DNA of 64,000 nt, taken from NCBI RefSeq assembly GCF_014203325.1, contig NZ_JACHIV010000001.1, positions 3,039,501-3,103,500 on the forward strand, given 5' to 3'. A program made the translations under genes and the position numbers. Below are positions 50,218-60,184 of the stretch, piece by piece; position 1 is the stretch's first letter, and every line of letters starts with the position of its first letter. The notes below the pieces were generated by a model. It did not search any database. It was not told the origin of the DNA and worked only from the letters and a program-made list of their open reading frames with translations. Source of the DNA: Saccharopolyspora gloriosae. Lineage in GTDB: Bacteria; Actinomycetota; Actinomycetes; Mycobacteriales; Pseudonocardiaceae.

Positions 50218-52599
50218 TCAGGCGGGGGCGCCGGTGCGGCGGTGCGCGGGTGCGGCGTGGCGGCCTCCGGCGGCGCCGTGGCGGGCGGCGGAGACGTGCA
50301 GGGACAGTTCGCCGCCGAGGACTTCGACGAGGACTTCGCTGCCGTCGGTCAGGGACCCGTCGAGCAGCAGCGACGCCAGGCGGGTGTCGAGTTCCCGCTG
50401 GATCACCCGCCGCAGCGGCCGCGCGCCGTATTCGCCGCCGGCGCCGCGTTCGGTCAGCCACTCCACCGCGGCCGTGGACACCTCCAGGCGCACCCCTTTG
50501 TCGTGCAGTTGCGCGGCGGTGCGTTCCAGCAGCAGCGCGGTGATCTCGCCGAGTTCCCGGTCGCCGAGGGCGCGGAAGACGGTGACCTCGTCGATGCGGT
50601 TGAGGAATTCGGGGCGGAAGAAGCCGCGCAGGTCCTCCAGCAGCAGGGTGGCGAGTTCGTCGGCGGGCGCGGTGGAGTCGAGGATGCGGTCGGAGCCGAT
50701 GTTGGAGGTCATGATGATCACGGTGTTGCGGAAGTCGACCGCGCGGCCCTGGGAGTCGGTCAGCCGCCCGGCGTCGAGGACCTGCAGCAGCGTGTTGAAC
50801 ACGTCGGGGTGGGCCTTTTCGACTTCGTCGAGCAGCACCACCGAGTACGGCTGCCTGCGGACCCGTTCGGTGAGCTGTCCCGCTTCGCCGTAGCCGACGT
50901 AGCCGGGTGGGGCGCCGATGAGGCGGGACACGGTGTGCTTGTCCTGGAATTCGCCCATGTCGAAGCGGGCCATGCGTTCGGCGTCGCCGAACAGCACCCG
51001 CGACAGGGCGCGGGCCAGTTCGGTTTTGCCGACCCCGGTGGGGCCGAGGAACAGGAAGCTGCCGATGGGGCGTTCCGGGTCGGCCAGGCCTGCGCGGGCG
51101 CGGCGCACCGCCTCGGCGACCGAGCGCACCGCGACGTCCTGGCCCACGACCCGTTCGGTGAGTCGTTTTTCCAGGTCCAGCAGTCGCCGCCGGTCTTGCG
51201 CGGACACTTCGTCGACGGGGATGCCGGTGCGTCGGGCCACCACGTCGGCGACGTCGGCGGCGTCGACGAGCGGTTCGGGTCCCCAGGAGGCTCCGCCGCG
51301 GCGCATCCGGACCCGCGAGCAGGCCTGGTCGAGCAGGTCGACGGCCTTGTCGGGCAGGAACCGGTCGGTGAGGTAGCGGTCGGACAGGCGCGCGGCGGCG
51401 TCGAGGGCTTCCGCGGAGATCCGCACCCGGTGGTGGGTGCGGTACTTCTCGGCGACGCCTTCGAGCACGCGCACCGTGTCGGGCACGGACGGTTCGGGCA
51501 CGTTGATCGGCTGGAACCGGCGTTCCAGCGCCGGGTCCTTCTCGACGTGCTTGCGGTACTCCTCGACGGTGGTGGCGCCGATGAGGTGCAGTTCGCCGCG
51601 GGCCAGGGCCGGTTTGAGCATGGTGCCGGCGTCCATGGAGCCCTCTCCGGCGCCCGCTCCGACGATGGCGTGCATTTCGTCGATGAACACGACGACCTCG
51701 TCGCGGTGCGAGCGCAGTTCGGTGAGCACGTCGCGGAAGCGCTGCTCGAACTCGCCGCGGAACTTCGCGCCCGCGACCATGCCCGCCAGGTCCAGCGACA
51801 CGAGGCGTTTGCCGGCCAGCGGCCACGGCACTTCCCGGTCGACGATGCGCTGCGCGAGGCCTTCGACGAGCGCGGTCTTGCCCACTCCGGGGTCGCCGAT
51901 GAACACCGGGTTGTTCTTGGAGCGCCGCCCCAGCACTTCCACGGCCTGGTCGATCTCCTCGTCGCGCCCGATGACCGGGTCGAGGCGGCCGGCGCGGGCC
52001 AGTTCGGTCATGTCCAGGCCGAACTCGTCGAGGCGCGGTGTGGTGCTGAGCGCGGAGTTCGACGTGCGGGAGCCGCGTGCCCGGTCGCCGCCGCCTTCCA
52101 TGGCGCGCGCCAGGGCGCGGCCGGCGACGGATTCGGGGTCGGTGGCCAGGCCCAGCAGCACGTGGCGGGCCCCGACGACTTCGGCGCCCTCCCCCAGCGC
52201 CTGCTGGTGGGCGCCGAGCAGGGCGCGGCGCGCTGAGGACGACAGGACGGGGGCGCGGCGGGCGCCTCCGGACACGGCGTCGACGGTGCCGGCCACGGTG
52301 CGCACTCCGGCGGCGAGGTCGGTGACGCGCACCCCGGAGTCCGAGAGCATCTGGGAGGTCGACTCGACCTGGGTGACGGCCCACAGCAGGTGGGTGCTGT
52401 CGAGTTCGCGGCTGCCCCAGTCGACGGTGGCGCGGATCGCTTTGGACACCACGTCGTGGGCTTCGGGGTCGAGCAGGTTCGCCAAGCCGAGCCCGCCGGG
52501 GCCCGCGTCGGCGCGCCGCTGCTCACCGCCGCCTTCGACGAGGCTGTTGAGCAGCGAATCGAATGCGGCCGACGCATCGCCTGCACTGCCCCGATCCAC
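50218..52599 (-). CDS. Clp-type AAA+ unfoldase (ClpB/ClpC-like) without middle domain
   Basis: 793 residues from GTG 52599 (GGAGG upstream). Clp N-domain (about 40-150), AAA module D1 with [11 protein letters not shown] module D2 with GPTGVGKT and TSNIGSD. The usual coiled-coil middle domain (ClpB) or UVR insert (ClpC) is missing: only about 50 residues separate D1 and D2. No (I/L/V)GF/L ClpP loop is visible in D2 between TSNIGS and [10 protein letters not shown]. So it may be a stand-alone disaggregase-like unfoldase. Located next to aconitase and an exporter. Confidence 0.9.
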   Translation of the reverse strand: MDRGSAGDASAAFDSLLNSLVEGGGEQRRADAGPGGLGLANLLDPEAHDVVSKAIRATVDWGSRELDSTHLLWAVTQVESTSQMLSDSGVRVTDLAAGVRTVAGTVDAVSGGARRAPVLSSSARRALLGAHQQALGEGAEVVGARHVLLGLATDPESVAGRALARAMEGGGDRARGSRTSNSALSTTPRLDEFGLDMTELARAGRLDPVIGRDEEIDQAVEVLGRRSKNNPVFIGDPGVGKTALVEGLAQRIVDREVPWPLAGKRLVSLDLAGMVAGAKFRGEFEQRFRDVLTELRSHRDEVVVFIDEMHAIVGAGAGEGSMDAGTMLKPALARGELHLIGATTVEEYRKHVEKDPALERRFQPINVPEPSVPDTVRVLEGVAEKYRTHHRVRISAEALDAAARLSDRYLTDRFLPDKAVDLLDQACSRVRMRRGGASWGPEPLVDAADVADVVARRTGIPVDEVSAQDRRRLLDLEKRLTERVVGQDVAVRSVAEAVRRARAGLADPERPIGSFLFLGPTGVGKTELARALSRVLFGDAERMARFDMGEFQDKHTVSRLIGAPPGYVGYGEAGQLTERVRRQPYSVVLLDEVEKAHPDVFNTLLQVLDAGRLTDSQGRAVDFRNTVIIMTSNIGSDRILDSTAPADELATLLLEDLRGFFRPEFLNRIDEVTVFRALGDRELGEITALLLERTAAQLHDKGVRLEVSTAAVEWLTERGAGGEYGARPLRRVIQRELDTRLASLLLDGSLTDGSEVLVEVLGGELSLHVSAARHGAAGGRHAAPAHRRTGAPA

Positions 52600-52656
52600 C
52601 GGTACACCTCCACATCGGCGGGCGCCGTCCGCGCCCGCCGCACGCCACCCTAGTGA

Positions 52657-54081
52657 TCAACTGTGCGCGGTCGGGGACCGCCGTCCGCCGCGGCGGTGAC
52701 CGAGCACCTGTTCCAGCAGCGCACCGGCCAGCAGTGCCGCGCTGATCACGGCGACGACGGTACCGAGCCGGTGCAGCCCGGCATCGGCGGCGGGACCGGC
52801 GAAGCCGAGTTCGATCACGGCCGCCGCGATGTTGGCACCAACATACTGCGAGGTCCGGTACAGCCCGGAGGCCATCCCGGCGTCGGCGGCGTCGGCTTGG
52901 CGGTACATCGCGGCCTGGTTGCCGATGTTGTTGAACCCGTTGGGCACGCCGAGCACCGCGGCCACCAGCAGCAGCCACACCAGGGGGCTGGCCGAGTGCA
53001 GCCAGGTCAGCCCGAGGCCGCCGGCCAGCAGCGCCACGGATCCGGCGACGAGCACCGGGTGGTGGCCGGATCGGCGCATCACCGGGCCGGCCGCGGCGAC
53101 CGCCACCATCGCCAGCAGCGCGATCGGCAGCACCACCAGGCCCGCGGCGTCGGGGCTGAGGCCGCGGGCGTTCTGCAGCCACATCGGGTAGCCGTAGAAC
53201 ACGGTGTAGAACGCCACGTAGGTCAACGCGGTGCGCAGGTAGGTGACGGCGAGCGCCCGGTTGCGGGCGAGCATGCGCACGTCGGCGAACGGGTCGGGCA
53301 CGCGTGCTTCGAACGCGGCGAACGCGGCCACGAGCACGACCAGTGCGGCGGCGAGCCACCAGTTCGGGGTGGTCGCCAGCGACAGCAGGAACAGCATCAG
53401 CACGGCGGCGGCCGCGGTGAACAGGGCCGCGCCGGGCAGGTCGAGGGCGCGCAGCACCGCGGTGGTGGAGGTGCGTTCGCGGGGTGGGTCGGCGGGCAGG
53501 TGCTTCCAGGCGAGCGCGGTGACCGCGAGGGCCAGCGGCACGTTGATCAGGAAGATCGCTTGCCAGCCCTGCCAGGTCACCAGCACTCCGCCGAGCACGG
53601 GGCCGAACGCGACCATGACCTGCCCCGCGATGGCCAGCAGGCTCAGCGCTCCCGCGGGCAGCGCCATGCCGCGCCGGTCCGATTCGGCGCGCAGCATCGC
53701 GACTCCGGCGGGGAACGCCGCGCAGGTGCCCAGGCCGAGCAGGATGCGCAGCGCGATCAGCCAGCCCAGGTCCGGTGCCAGCGGCGCGAGCAGTGAGCTC
53801 AGCGCGGTCAGCGCCAGCGACACCAGGAACACGCGGCGGGCTCCGACTCGGTCGGCGAGCCTGCCCGCGGTGGGTGAGCCGACGGCGGTGGCCAGGTACA
53901 GCCCGGAGATCAGCCAGGACGCGGCGGCGCCCGCGTCGAACGCGTCCCGGATGTCGATCAGCGCGACGGTCATGGTGGAGGCGTTGAGCGCTTGGAGCAC
54001 GGAGCCCGCGGCGATGGTCGCCACGAATCCCCGGGGCAGGCGCGGTCCGCCGTCGCGGGTGTCTGCGGGTGGGGCGGTCAC
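52657..54081 (-). CDS. MFS transporter, DHA2-like exporter
   Basis: 474 residues from GTG 54081. Fourteen-helix drug:H+ antiporter pattern: start [16 protein letters not shown], the signature [20 protein letters not shown], and [23 protein letters not shown] in helix 5. An IdeR-like TTAG...CCTAA motif lies in its promoter, which may hint at siderophore or metal-linked export. Substrate unknown. Confidence 0.9.
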   Translation of the reverse strand: MTAPPADTRDGGPRLPRGFVATIAAGSVLQALNASTMTVALIDIRDAFDAGAAASWLISGLYLATAVGSPTAGRLADRVGARRVFLVSLALTALSSLLAPLAPDLGWLIALRILLGLGTCAAFPAGVAMLRAESDRRGMALPAGALSLLAIAGQVMVAFGPVLGGVLVTWQGWQAIFLINVPLALAVTALAWKHLPADPPRERTSTTAVLRALDLPGAALFTAAAAVLMLFLLSLATTPNWWLAAALVVLVAAFAAFEARVPDPFADVRMLARNRALAVTYLRTALTYVAFYTVFYGYPMWLQNARGLSPDAAGLVVLPIALLAMVAVAAAGPVMRRSGHHPVLVAGSVALLAGGLGLTWLHSASPLVWLLLVAAVLGVPNGFNNIGNQAAMYRQADAADAGMASGLYRTSQYVGANIAAAVIELGFAGPAADAGLHRLGTVVAVISAALLAGALLEQVLGHRRGGRRSPTAHS

Positions 54082-54100
54082 GTCACGCCAGCCTAGTTCT

Positions 54101-54119
54101 TTAGTTTGCCTAACTTCAA
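54101..54119. promoter_or_regulatory. Possible iron-box (IdeR/DtxR-like) motif
   Basis: TTAGTTTGCCTAACTTCAA resembles the consensus TTAGGTTAGSCTAACCTAA at 15 positions only if one gap is allowed. It lies 20 bases upstream of the exporter start codon. Weak evidence. Confidence 0.3.
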
Positions 54120-54214
54120 AGGTTCGGGGTGCGGATCACCGCGTCGCCGGGTGGTTGTGGCGCGCCCGCGGCGGGTACGCGGGGCGCGGAACCGACGCGA
54201 GGACGGTGAGCACG

Positions 54215-54397
54215 ATGCAACGCGGCAGCGACAAGCACGGCCCGGCGCAGGACGATGCGCTGGAAGCCGACGTGCGCGGCATGCTCCAGGGCAACCACCC
54301 CACGCGGGCGCAGGAGGAGCTCGACGCCGAACCGCCCGCCGACGACGATCCCGCGGTGCTGCAATCCCCGGCCCCGGAGGACGACGAGAACGCTTGA
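54215..54397 (+). CDS. Small acidic hypothetical protein
   Basis: 60 residues from ATG 54215 (GTG 54206 is possible; GGTGAG upstream). Highly acidic and proline-rich C-terminus (DAEPPADDDPAVLQSPAPEDDENA), probably disordered. No family recognised. Convergent with the gene at 54408. Confidence 0.5.
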   Translation: MQRGSDKHGPAQDDALEADVRGMLQGNHPTRAQEELDAEPPADDDPAVLQSPAPEDDENA

Positions 54398-54407
54398 GGG
54401 CCGCGGT

Positions 54408-54800
54408 TCAGGCCGGGTGTTCGGCGGCGTCGACGGCGTCGGCCAGCCGCGCGAGTTCCCGGCTGATGTGGCTGAGCCGTTCGGACATGACGCTGGCGTG
54501 CCCGGACAGGGCTCCGGCGTGACCGGCGGCGCGCAGCCATTCGGTGATGCCGGCGACTCCGGCGGACATGCCTTCGACGGTGGTGGCGAATCCGCGGGTG
54601 ACGTGCTCGAGGTCCTCGATGCTGTGCGGCATCGCGGGGTCTTGGAGGCGTTCGCCGAGGACGTGGGCGGCTTCGCCGATCTGGGCGGCGACCTCGGCGG
54701 TGTAGCGGCCGTCGTCGTCCCCGGTGCGCGTGACGCCGCGGCGAGCGGCGGGCCGCTGCGTCGGGGCCGGCGGGTGTTGGGAATGTCCGGGGAGGGTCAT
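54408..54800 (-). CDS. Helical hypothetical protein
   Basis: 130 residues from ATG 54800. After a 35-residue basic, proline-rich N-terminus there are three to four amphipathic helices (AEVAAQIGEAAHVLGERLQ; IEDLEHVTRGFATTVEGM; SHISRELARLADAVDAAE). Might form a helical bundle; no conserved domain recognised. Promoter not identified. Confidence 0.6.
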   Translation of the reverse strand: MTLPGHSQHPPAPTQRPAARRGVTRTGDDDGRYTAEVAAQIGEAAHVLGERLQDPAMPHSIEDLEHVTRGFATTVEGMSAGVAGITEWLRAAGHAGALSGHASVMSERLSHISRELARLADAVDAAEHPA

Positions 54801-55168
54801 AAGGGTTCAGCCAACCCCACTCGGGCGGTCGAGACCACACCTTCGGGTCGAAAGATCCCGAATCCACCCGTTTCCCGCACAACCTCCCCAGCCTGTTGCG
54901 CATCGAGCAACACGAGGTGGTTTTGTCGTGATCGGAGGTCCGAATGGTGGAACCGCAGCGGCTTCCCCAGTGCCGCGGCACCCGACTTTTCCGGTGGCTG
55001 CCGTGCGGCCCACGACATCGCCGGGATCGCGGTCGAGGAGCCGGTGATCGGCCTGCTCGACGTCACCGCTCACCGGGTTCACCACCGCCAAGACCGCCGA
55101 TCGAGAACGAGCTGCGCGGACCGAGGTGTCCCATGAAGGCACCAGCCGGCGCGGACCGCGGGGTGGGG
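54801..55168. other. Intergenic DNA, no supported gene
   Basis: About 370 bases between the helical protein and the phosphoribosyltransferase gene. Frames on both strands are Arg/Pro/Ser-rich shadows; a + strand ATG at 54944 with GGAGG upstream opens such a frame but lacks any family signal. No structure seen. Confidence 0.4.
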
Positions 55169-55834
55169 TCAGTCCTGCCCGCCGGTGCCGGAGTCCGCGA
55201 GCAACCGCAGGATCTCCTCGTCGGTGGTCTCCCGGAAACCGCCGTACCACTGCCCCACCGCGCTGAAGTCCACCGGCCGCAGCACGCACAGCACCTCGTC
55301 GGCCTCTCCTTCGAGCGCGGCCACCGCGTCCGGGGCGCCGACCGGCACGGCCAGCACGATCGAGCGCGGCTCGGACTCGCGCAGCATCCGGATCGCCGCG
55401 CGCGCGGTGGCACCGGTGGCCAGGCCGTCGTCGACCAGCAGCACGTCGCGCCCCGCCGGGCTCGGGCCGTGGGACCGGCCGAACCGGGCCTCCCTGCTGC
55501 GGGCCTCGGCGCGTTCCCGCTCGCACTCCTGCTCCAGCGCGGCCGCATCGAGGTGGAAGGCCCGCAGCAGCCGCTGGTCGTAGGTCGGCGGGCCGTGGGC
55601 GGTGACCGCGCCCAGCGCGAGCTCCGCCCGGCCGGGGGCGCCGATCTTGCGGGCCACCGCCACCCGCAGCGGCGCGCCCAGCGCGGCGGCGACCTCGGCG
55701 GCGACCGGCACGCCCCCGCGCGCCAACCCCAGCACCAGGGGGCGGTGCCAGTCGCGGCCGGTGAGGTGGCGGGCCAGGACCTGACCCGCGTGGCGGCGGT
55801 CCCGGTAACGACCGGCCGCGCCGATGCCCGCCAT
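55169..55834 (-). CDS. Phosphoribosyltransferase-fold protein
   Basis: 221 residues from ATG 55834 (GGAGGGAGG upstream). The PRPP-binding signature DVLLVDDGLATGATA at about residues 125-139 is intact, preceded by VLGLARGGVPVAAEVAAALG and followed by ESEPRSIVLAVPVGAPD. This branch (DUF-type, often fused to dienelactone hydrolase in other species) is not tied to a known nucleobase. Genes on both sides are unrelated. Confidence 0.9.
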   Translation of the reverse strand: MAGIGAAGRYRDRRHAGQVLARHLTGRDWHRPLVLGLARGGVPVAAEVAAALGAPLRVAVARKIGAPGRAELALGAVTAHGPPTYDQRLLRAFHLDAAALEQECERERAEARSREARFGRSHGPSPAGRDVLLVDDGLATGATARAAIRMLRESEPRSIVLAVPVGAPDAVAALEGEADEVLCVLRPVDFSAVGQWYGGFRETTDEEILRLLADSGTGGQD

Positions 55835-55913
55835 CACGCGCCTCCCTCCGACCCCGAGGTGACCTGCTGCCACCCCCGAAGGTGCCCGCCGTGGCCGTAG
55901 CGGGAAACGTGGC

Positions 55914-57689
55914 TCAGTCGCGGAACGCCGAGACCCGCAGCAGCCGCAGCCGGTTGAGCGCCGCTGCCAGCTCGAACCGGCGCGGCACCGCGAAGTCGCC
56001 CACGTAGCGGGCGTCGACGGCCGCGACGCCGCGTTCGGCGACCTCGGCGCCGTAGCCGTCGAGGACCTCGGCCACGGTGCGGGTGCCGTCGAGCAGGCCC
56101 GAACGCGCGCACGTCACCAGCGCCAACCCGATCCCGGTGACCTGGGACGGGTCGACGATCTGCTCAACGGCGCGCAGTTCCACCGTCGACTCCCCCAGCG
56201 TCAGCGCGTCGGTGCCCCGCGCCCGCACCTTCGGGCGTTCGGTGGGGATCGACCGCGGGTCCGGCACCCGCCTGCGCACCGGGGGGAACTCGTCGGCCTC
56301 CCGGTTGCGGCCGGTGGGGGTCGCCGCGAGCGCCCGCGCCCGCTCGGTGACCTCCTTGGCCTGGTAGGAGTCCATCATCAGCACCCGGTCGGCGACGTCC
56401 ATGTAGTCCCCGGATCCGCCCATCACCAGCACCGTGGAGACCCCGCGGGACCGCGACAGGGGGCGGATCAGGTCGAGGAACGGGGTCAGCGGTTCGGATT
56501 CCTTCGCCACCAGCGCCTGCATGCGGGCGTCGCGGATCATCAGGTTCGTCGCGGCGGTGTCCTCGTCGACCAGCAGCACTCCCGCGCCGGCCTCGACGGA
56601 TTCGACGATGGAAGCGGCCTGCGAGGTGGAGCCGGAGGCGTTGTCGGTGGAGAAGTCCGCGGTGTCCGCGCCGGTGGGCAGGTGGCTCACGAACGGGCTC
56701 ACGTCGACCCGGTGCACGCGGCGCCCGTCCTCGGCGCGGACCTTCACGGTGTCCTCGCGGGCCACGACCAGTTCGCGTCCGTCACCGGGCACGTGGTCGT
56801 AGACGCCGTTCTCCAACGCCCGCAGCAGCGTGGACTTGCCGTGGAAGCCGCCGCCGACGATGAGGGTGATGCCCTCGCCGATGCCCATGCCGGTGATCTC
56901 GCCCCGGTTGGGCAGGGTGACGCGCACCCGCATCGACTCCGGTGAGGAGAACGGCACCGCGTCGGGCAGGGGGCGTTCGTCGACTCCGCTGGCCCGGGGC
57001 AGCACGGCCCCGTCGGCGACGAACGCCACCAGGTCGCGGGCGGCCAGTTCCTCTCGCAGCGCGTCGGTGTCCTCCACCGATTCCACGAACTCCCGCATCC
57101 GCTCCTGTTCGGCGGTGTCGTGGCGCAGTGCGGCCTCGACCATGTCGGGCAGCCGGTCGCACAGGGCGCGTTCGGCGGCGCGCCCGTCGATGCTGCGGCC
57201 CCGGCCGGGCAGGTCGATGCCCAGCCGCAACCGCACCCCACCATCGGGCAGCAGCTGGCAGGAACTGCGGTCGAGGACCTGCTGGCGCCCGGCGTCGACG
57301 CGCAGGTCGCTGCCGCGCAGCCGGTGCTCGGCGGCGCGCACCAGGAACCCGGCCAGCCCGCGCGCCCGCACCGGCGTGGACCACAGCTGTGGTGGTAGTG
57401 CGGCGGTGTCGGGGTGCACCCGCACTTCGCAGCGGCTCGCGGGCGCGTACGGGTCGGGCTGGACGCGCTGGACCTCCAGGTCGAACCCGTCGAACGACCA
57501 GGTGCCGGTGAGGGATTTGTAGCGGCCGTAGCCGGCGCCGTGCAGGTCGCGCAGGGCTGCGCGCAGTCCGTCGGCGTCGCGGGCACCGGTGTGGGCGGCC
57601 GCGCCGCCGCGGCCGGTGGTGGTGCGGTGTTCGTGGCGGGGGCGCCCGTCGCGCCGGGGGCCGCCGGGGCCGCTGGATCGTTGTGCCAT
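55914..57689 (-). CDS. ABC-class ATPase (PF09818-like)
   Basis: 591 residues from ATG 57689; weak ribosome-binding site. The P-loop ATPase core carries a Walker A GGGFHGKSTLL at about 310, ABC-type signature near NASGSTSQAA, and Walker B GVLLVDEDTAATN. The N-terminal half (about 40-200) holds the family's RNA- or DNA-binding-like region. It is cytosolic with no membrane domain. Biochemical role in bacteria is unknown. Divergent from the lysozyme gene. Confidence 0.85.
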   Translation of the reverse strand: MAQRSSGPGGPRRDGRPRHEHRTTTGRGGAAAHTGARDADGLRAALRDLHGAGYGRYKSLTGTWSFDGFDLEVQRVQPDPYAPASRCEVRVHPDTAALPPQLWSTPVRARGLAGFLVRAAEHRLRGSDLRVDAGRQQVLDRSSCQLLPDGGVRLRLGIDLPGRGRSIDGRAAERALCDRLPDMVEAALRHDTAEQERMREFVESVEDTDALREELAARDLVAFVADGAVLPRASGVDERPLPDAVPFSSPESMRVRVTLPNRGEITGMGIGEGITLIVGGGFHGKSTLLRALENGVYDHVPGDGRELVVAREDTVKVRAEDGRRVHRVDVSPFVSHLPTGADTADFSTDNASGSTSQAASIVESVEAGAGVLLVDEDTAATNLMIRDARMQALVAKESEPLTPFLDLIRPLSRSRGVSTVLVMGGSGDYMDVADRVLMMDSYQAKEVTERARALAATPTGRNREADEFPPVRRRVPDPRSIPTERPKVRARGTDALTLGESTVELRAVEQIVDPSQVTGIGLALVTCARSGLLDGTRTVAEVLDGYGAEVAERGVAAVDARYVGDFAVPRRFELAAALNRLRLLRVSAFRD

Positions 57690-57889
57690 GGCACCGAGAC
57701 GTACCGGACGTGCCGGTGATTATCCAATCGGGGGTGGCCAGATCACGGTTCGGCCACTGCGACCCGGCGAGAACGCGATCAAGCGGTTATCGTCGCTGCC
57801 CGCACGATCTTCGACGCTCCGTGATCTTGGTGATCGATCGGCGTGGGCGTCTGCCGCCCGGACGTCCCCCACCTAGGAGGCGAACCGCC

Positions 57890-58738
57890 GTGACCGTTCC
57901 CCGCACCCCGCTCCGATCCCGGCGCCGATCCCTGCTGTGCCGCGCGGTGGCGACCGCGCTGGGTGGTGCGCTGCTGGCCGGCTTCCCGCTGCCGGGTGCC
58001 GCCTCGCCCGGCGCGCCGCCCTCGCTCGACCGCGCCGACCCCGACGGGGCGTGGGCGGGCTACAGCGTGGGGCGCTCCTCGACCGCTGACACCGACCGCG
58101 CCGGGACGCGCGGCGCCGGGGTGGCCGGGATGGACGTCAGCGGACACCAGGGGGCGGTGGACTGGCCGCGCGCCTACGCCGACGGGGCCCGGTTCACCTA
58201 CGTCAAGGCCACCGAGGGCATCGGGTTCACCAGCGACAGCTTCCTGCAGCAGTACGAGGGGTCGCACGCGGTGGGCATGACCCGCGGCGCCTACCACTTC
58301 GGGTTGCCCGACAGCTCCACCGGAGCCGAGCAGGCGCACTACTTCGTCGACCACGGCGGCGGCTGGATCCCGGACGGGCGCACGTTGCCGGGGGCCCTCG
58401 ACATCGAATCCAACCCCTACGGCGAGATGTGCTACGGCCAGTCCCCGGAGCAGATCTCCGCGTGGATCGCCGATTTCAGCAACACCTACCTGTCGCGCAC
58501 CGGCCGGTTCCCCGCGATCTACACCACGACGCGCTGGTGGGACCAGTGCACCGGCGCGAATCCGGACTTCGCGGTGAACAACCCGCTGTGGCTGGCGCGG
58601 TTCGCCCCGGACATGGGCCCGCTACCGGCGGGCTGGGCGTACCAGGCGATCTGGCAGTTCTCCAACGCCGGGGTGTTCCCCGGTGACCAGAACACCTTCA
58701 ACGGCGACCCCGCCCAGCTGGAGCGTTTCGTCCTGTAA
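57890..58738 (+). CDS. Secreted GH25 lysozyme (muramidase)
   Basis: 282 residues from GTG 57890, with TAGGAGG at 57874-57880. Signal peptide to about residue 40 (SLLCRAVATALGGALLAG). GH25 barrel from about 75: GMDVSGHQGAVDW (first Asp), FTYVKATEG, and the catalytic pair in LPGALDIESNPYG (D, E), then AIYTTTRWWDQC. Hydrolyses peptidoglycan glycan strands. Lacks extra cell-wall-binding repeats. Confidence 0.95.
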   Translation: MTVPRTPLRSRRRSLLCRAVATALGGALLAGFPLPGAASPGAPPSLDRADPDGAWAGYSVGRSSTADTDRAGTRGAGVAGMDVSGHQGAVDWPRAYADGARFTYVKATEGIGFTSDSFLQQYEGSHAVGMTRGAYHFGLPDSSTGAEQAHYFVDHGGGWIPDGRTLPGALDIESNPYGEMCYGQSPEQISAWIADFSNTYLSRTGRFPAIYTTTRWWDQCTGANPDFAVNNPLWLARFAPDMGPLPAGWAYQAIWQFSNAGVFPGDQNTFNGDPAQLERFVL

Positions 58739-58754
58739 CCCGGCACGCACGAGA

Positions 58755-58788
58755 AGAGGGGCGCGACGAGTACTCGTCGCGCCCCTCT
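58755..58788. terminator. Palindromic terminator between lysozyme and LCP genes
   Basis: A 34-bp perfect palindrome, half-site AGAGGGGCGCGACGAGT, between stops at 58738 and 58816 of convergent genes. Confidence 0.9.
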
Positions 58789-58815
58789 CGCCGTCTTCCC
58801 GGCCTTCCCCCGTGG

Positions 58816-59931
58816 TCAGGGGCCGACGAGGTCTTCGGGGATGGGTTCGCTGTTGGCGATGGCGTCGAACATGCGCACCGCGTCCTGCTTGTCCCACACG
58901 ATGACCGACTGGCCGCTGTCGGTCTCACCGAAGTCACCGAAGGGCACGGTGGTGGTGACACCGTTGCCGCCGCTGACGTCACCGAGCGCCTTGGCCAGCC
59001 AGAACAGGTGCCAGATGTGGTCGGAGTCGTTGAGCAGGAACGTGGTGCCCGCCGCGTTGGCCAGCGGCACCAGCCGGAACGGGTTGAACAGCGTCGCCGG
59101 GCTCATCGCCCGGTCCATCAGGGCCCCGAGCAGCTTGCGCTGGTTCTCGGCGCGCCCGAGGTCGCCACCGGCCACCGAGTAGCGGGCGCGCACGAAGCCC
59201 AGCGCCTGGGGCCCGTCGAGCTCTTGGCACCCGGCGGGCAGGTGCGCGTTGGCCATGTCGTCGTCCATCGGCTCGTCGAGGCAGATGTCGACGCCGCCTA
59301 CGGCGTCGACCAGCGAGGAGAAGCCGCCGAGGCCGATTTCGGCGTAGTGGTCGATGTGTACGTCGGTGACCGTTTCCACGGTCTCGGCCAGCAGTTGCGG
59401 TCCACCGATGGCGAACGCCGAGTTGAGCTTGTCCCGGCCGTGGCCGGGGATCGGCACGTAGGAGTCGCGGGGCAGGCTGATCAGCGCCGGTTTCCCGCCA
59501 CCGGTGGGGATGTGCACCAGCATCATGGTGTCGGTGCGGCGCCCGGCGGCGTCTCCGGCGGACAGTTCCTCGCGCTGGGACTCGTCGAGGCCTTCGCGGC
59601 TGTCGGAGCCCACCAGCAGCCAGTTCGTGCCGGGCGTGTCGGCGATGCGGCCCTCGTACTCCAGCGCGGGGGTGCGCTGCAGGAGGCTGTCGGTGTAGAT
59701 GCCGAAGCCGACGACGACCAGCAGCAGCACCAGCAGCACGATGCCGATGCGCTTGGCCCAGTTCGGGCGCTTGCGCCTGGGTGGCGGCGGGGGCGGCGAG
59801 GCTCGCCGCGTGGGCGGTGGCTGCGGTGGTTGCGGCGGTGCGCCGCCGCCGTTGCGGCCGCGGGCGTAGTAGTCGTAACCGCCCTGCTGCGGCCGTCGGC
59901 CCCTCGGCGGATTCGCCGACCAATCACTCAT
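58816..59931 (-). CDS. LCP-family (LytR-CpsA-Psr) cell-wall ligase
   Basis: 371 residues from ATG 59931. Basic proline-rich cytoplasmic N-terminus (to about 55), single membrane helix (RIGIVLLVLLLVVVGFGIYT), then the LCP catalytic domain with RTDTMMLVHIP, SLPRDSYVPIP and GGVDICLDEP. These enzymes attach arabinogalactan-type or teichoic-like polymers to peptidoglycan. Convergent with the lysozyme across a terminator. Confidence 0.94.
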   Translation of the reverse strand: MSDWSANPPRGRRPQQGGYDYYARGRNGGGAPPQPPQPPPTRRASPPPPPPRRKRPNWAKRIGIVLLVLLLVVVGFGIYTDSLLQRTPALEYEGRIADTPGTNWLLVGSDSREGLDESQREELSAGDAAGRRTDTMMLVHIPTGGGKPALISLPRDSYVPIPGHGRDKLNSAFAIGGPQLLAETVETVTDVHIDHYAEIGLGGFSSLVDAVGGVDICLDEPMDDDMANAHLPAGCQELDGPQALGFVRARYSVAGGDLGRAENQRKLLGALMDRAMSPATLFNPFRLVPLANAAGTTFLLNDSDHIWHLFWLAKALGDVSGGNGVTTTVPFGDFGETDSGQSVIVWDKQDAVRMFDAIANSEPIPEDLVGP

Positions 59932-60126
59932 GACCTTCACACCTGCGGAGTCGACTCACCGGCACGCTCCGTGCCGACCTGTGCGGTGCAGCATCCCAGA
60001 AGGTCTCCCGCCGGTGGCACACCGCTACCGCAACGGTATGGAAACCACCCGTCCGGCGCCTTCACCCGCCCCGGCCCGGGGCGCATCGGCAGGGAGATCC
60101 CGCACGTGGCGGATCCGGACAGCGAA

Positions 60127-60158
60127 AACGGGGTGCGGCGCGTGCGCCGCACCCCGTT
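60127..60158 (-). terminator. Hairpin terminator after gabT
   Basis: 15-bp perfect stem AACGGGGTGCGGCGC (60127-60141) / GCGCCGCACCCCGTT (60144-60158) with a 2-base loop, 27 bases past the gabT stop. Confidence 0.85.
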
Positions 60159-60184
60159 CGCGGTCTCCGATCGCGGCCGGTCCG

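Noticed and set aside
54944-55900. Long + strand frame starting with GGAGG before ATG 54944
   Set aside because: Covers the phosphoribosyltransferase gene in antisense and is Arg/Pro-rich; a chance ribosome-binding site.
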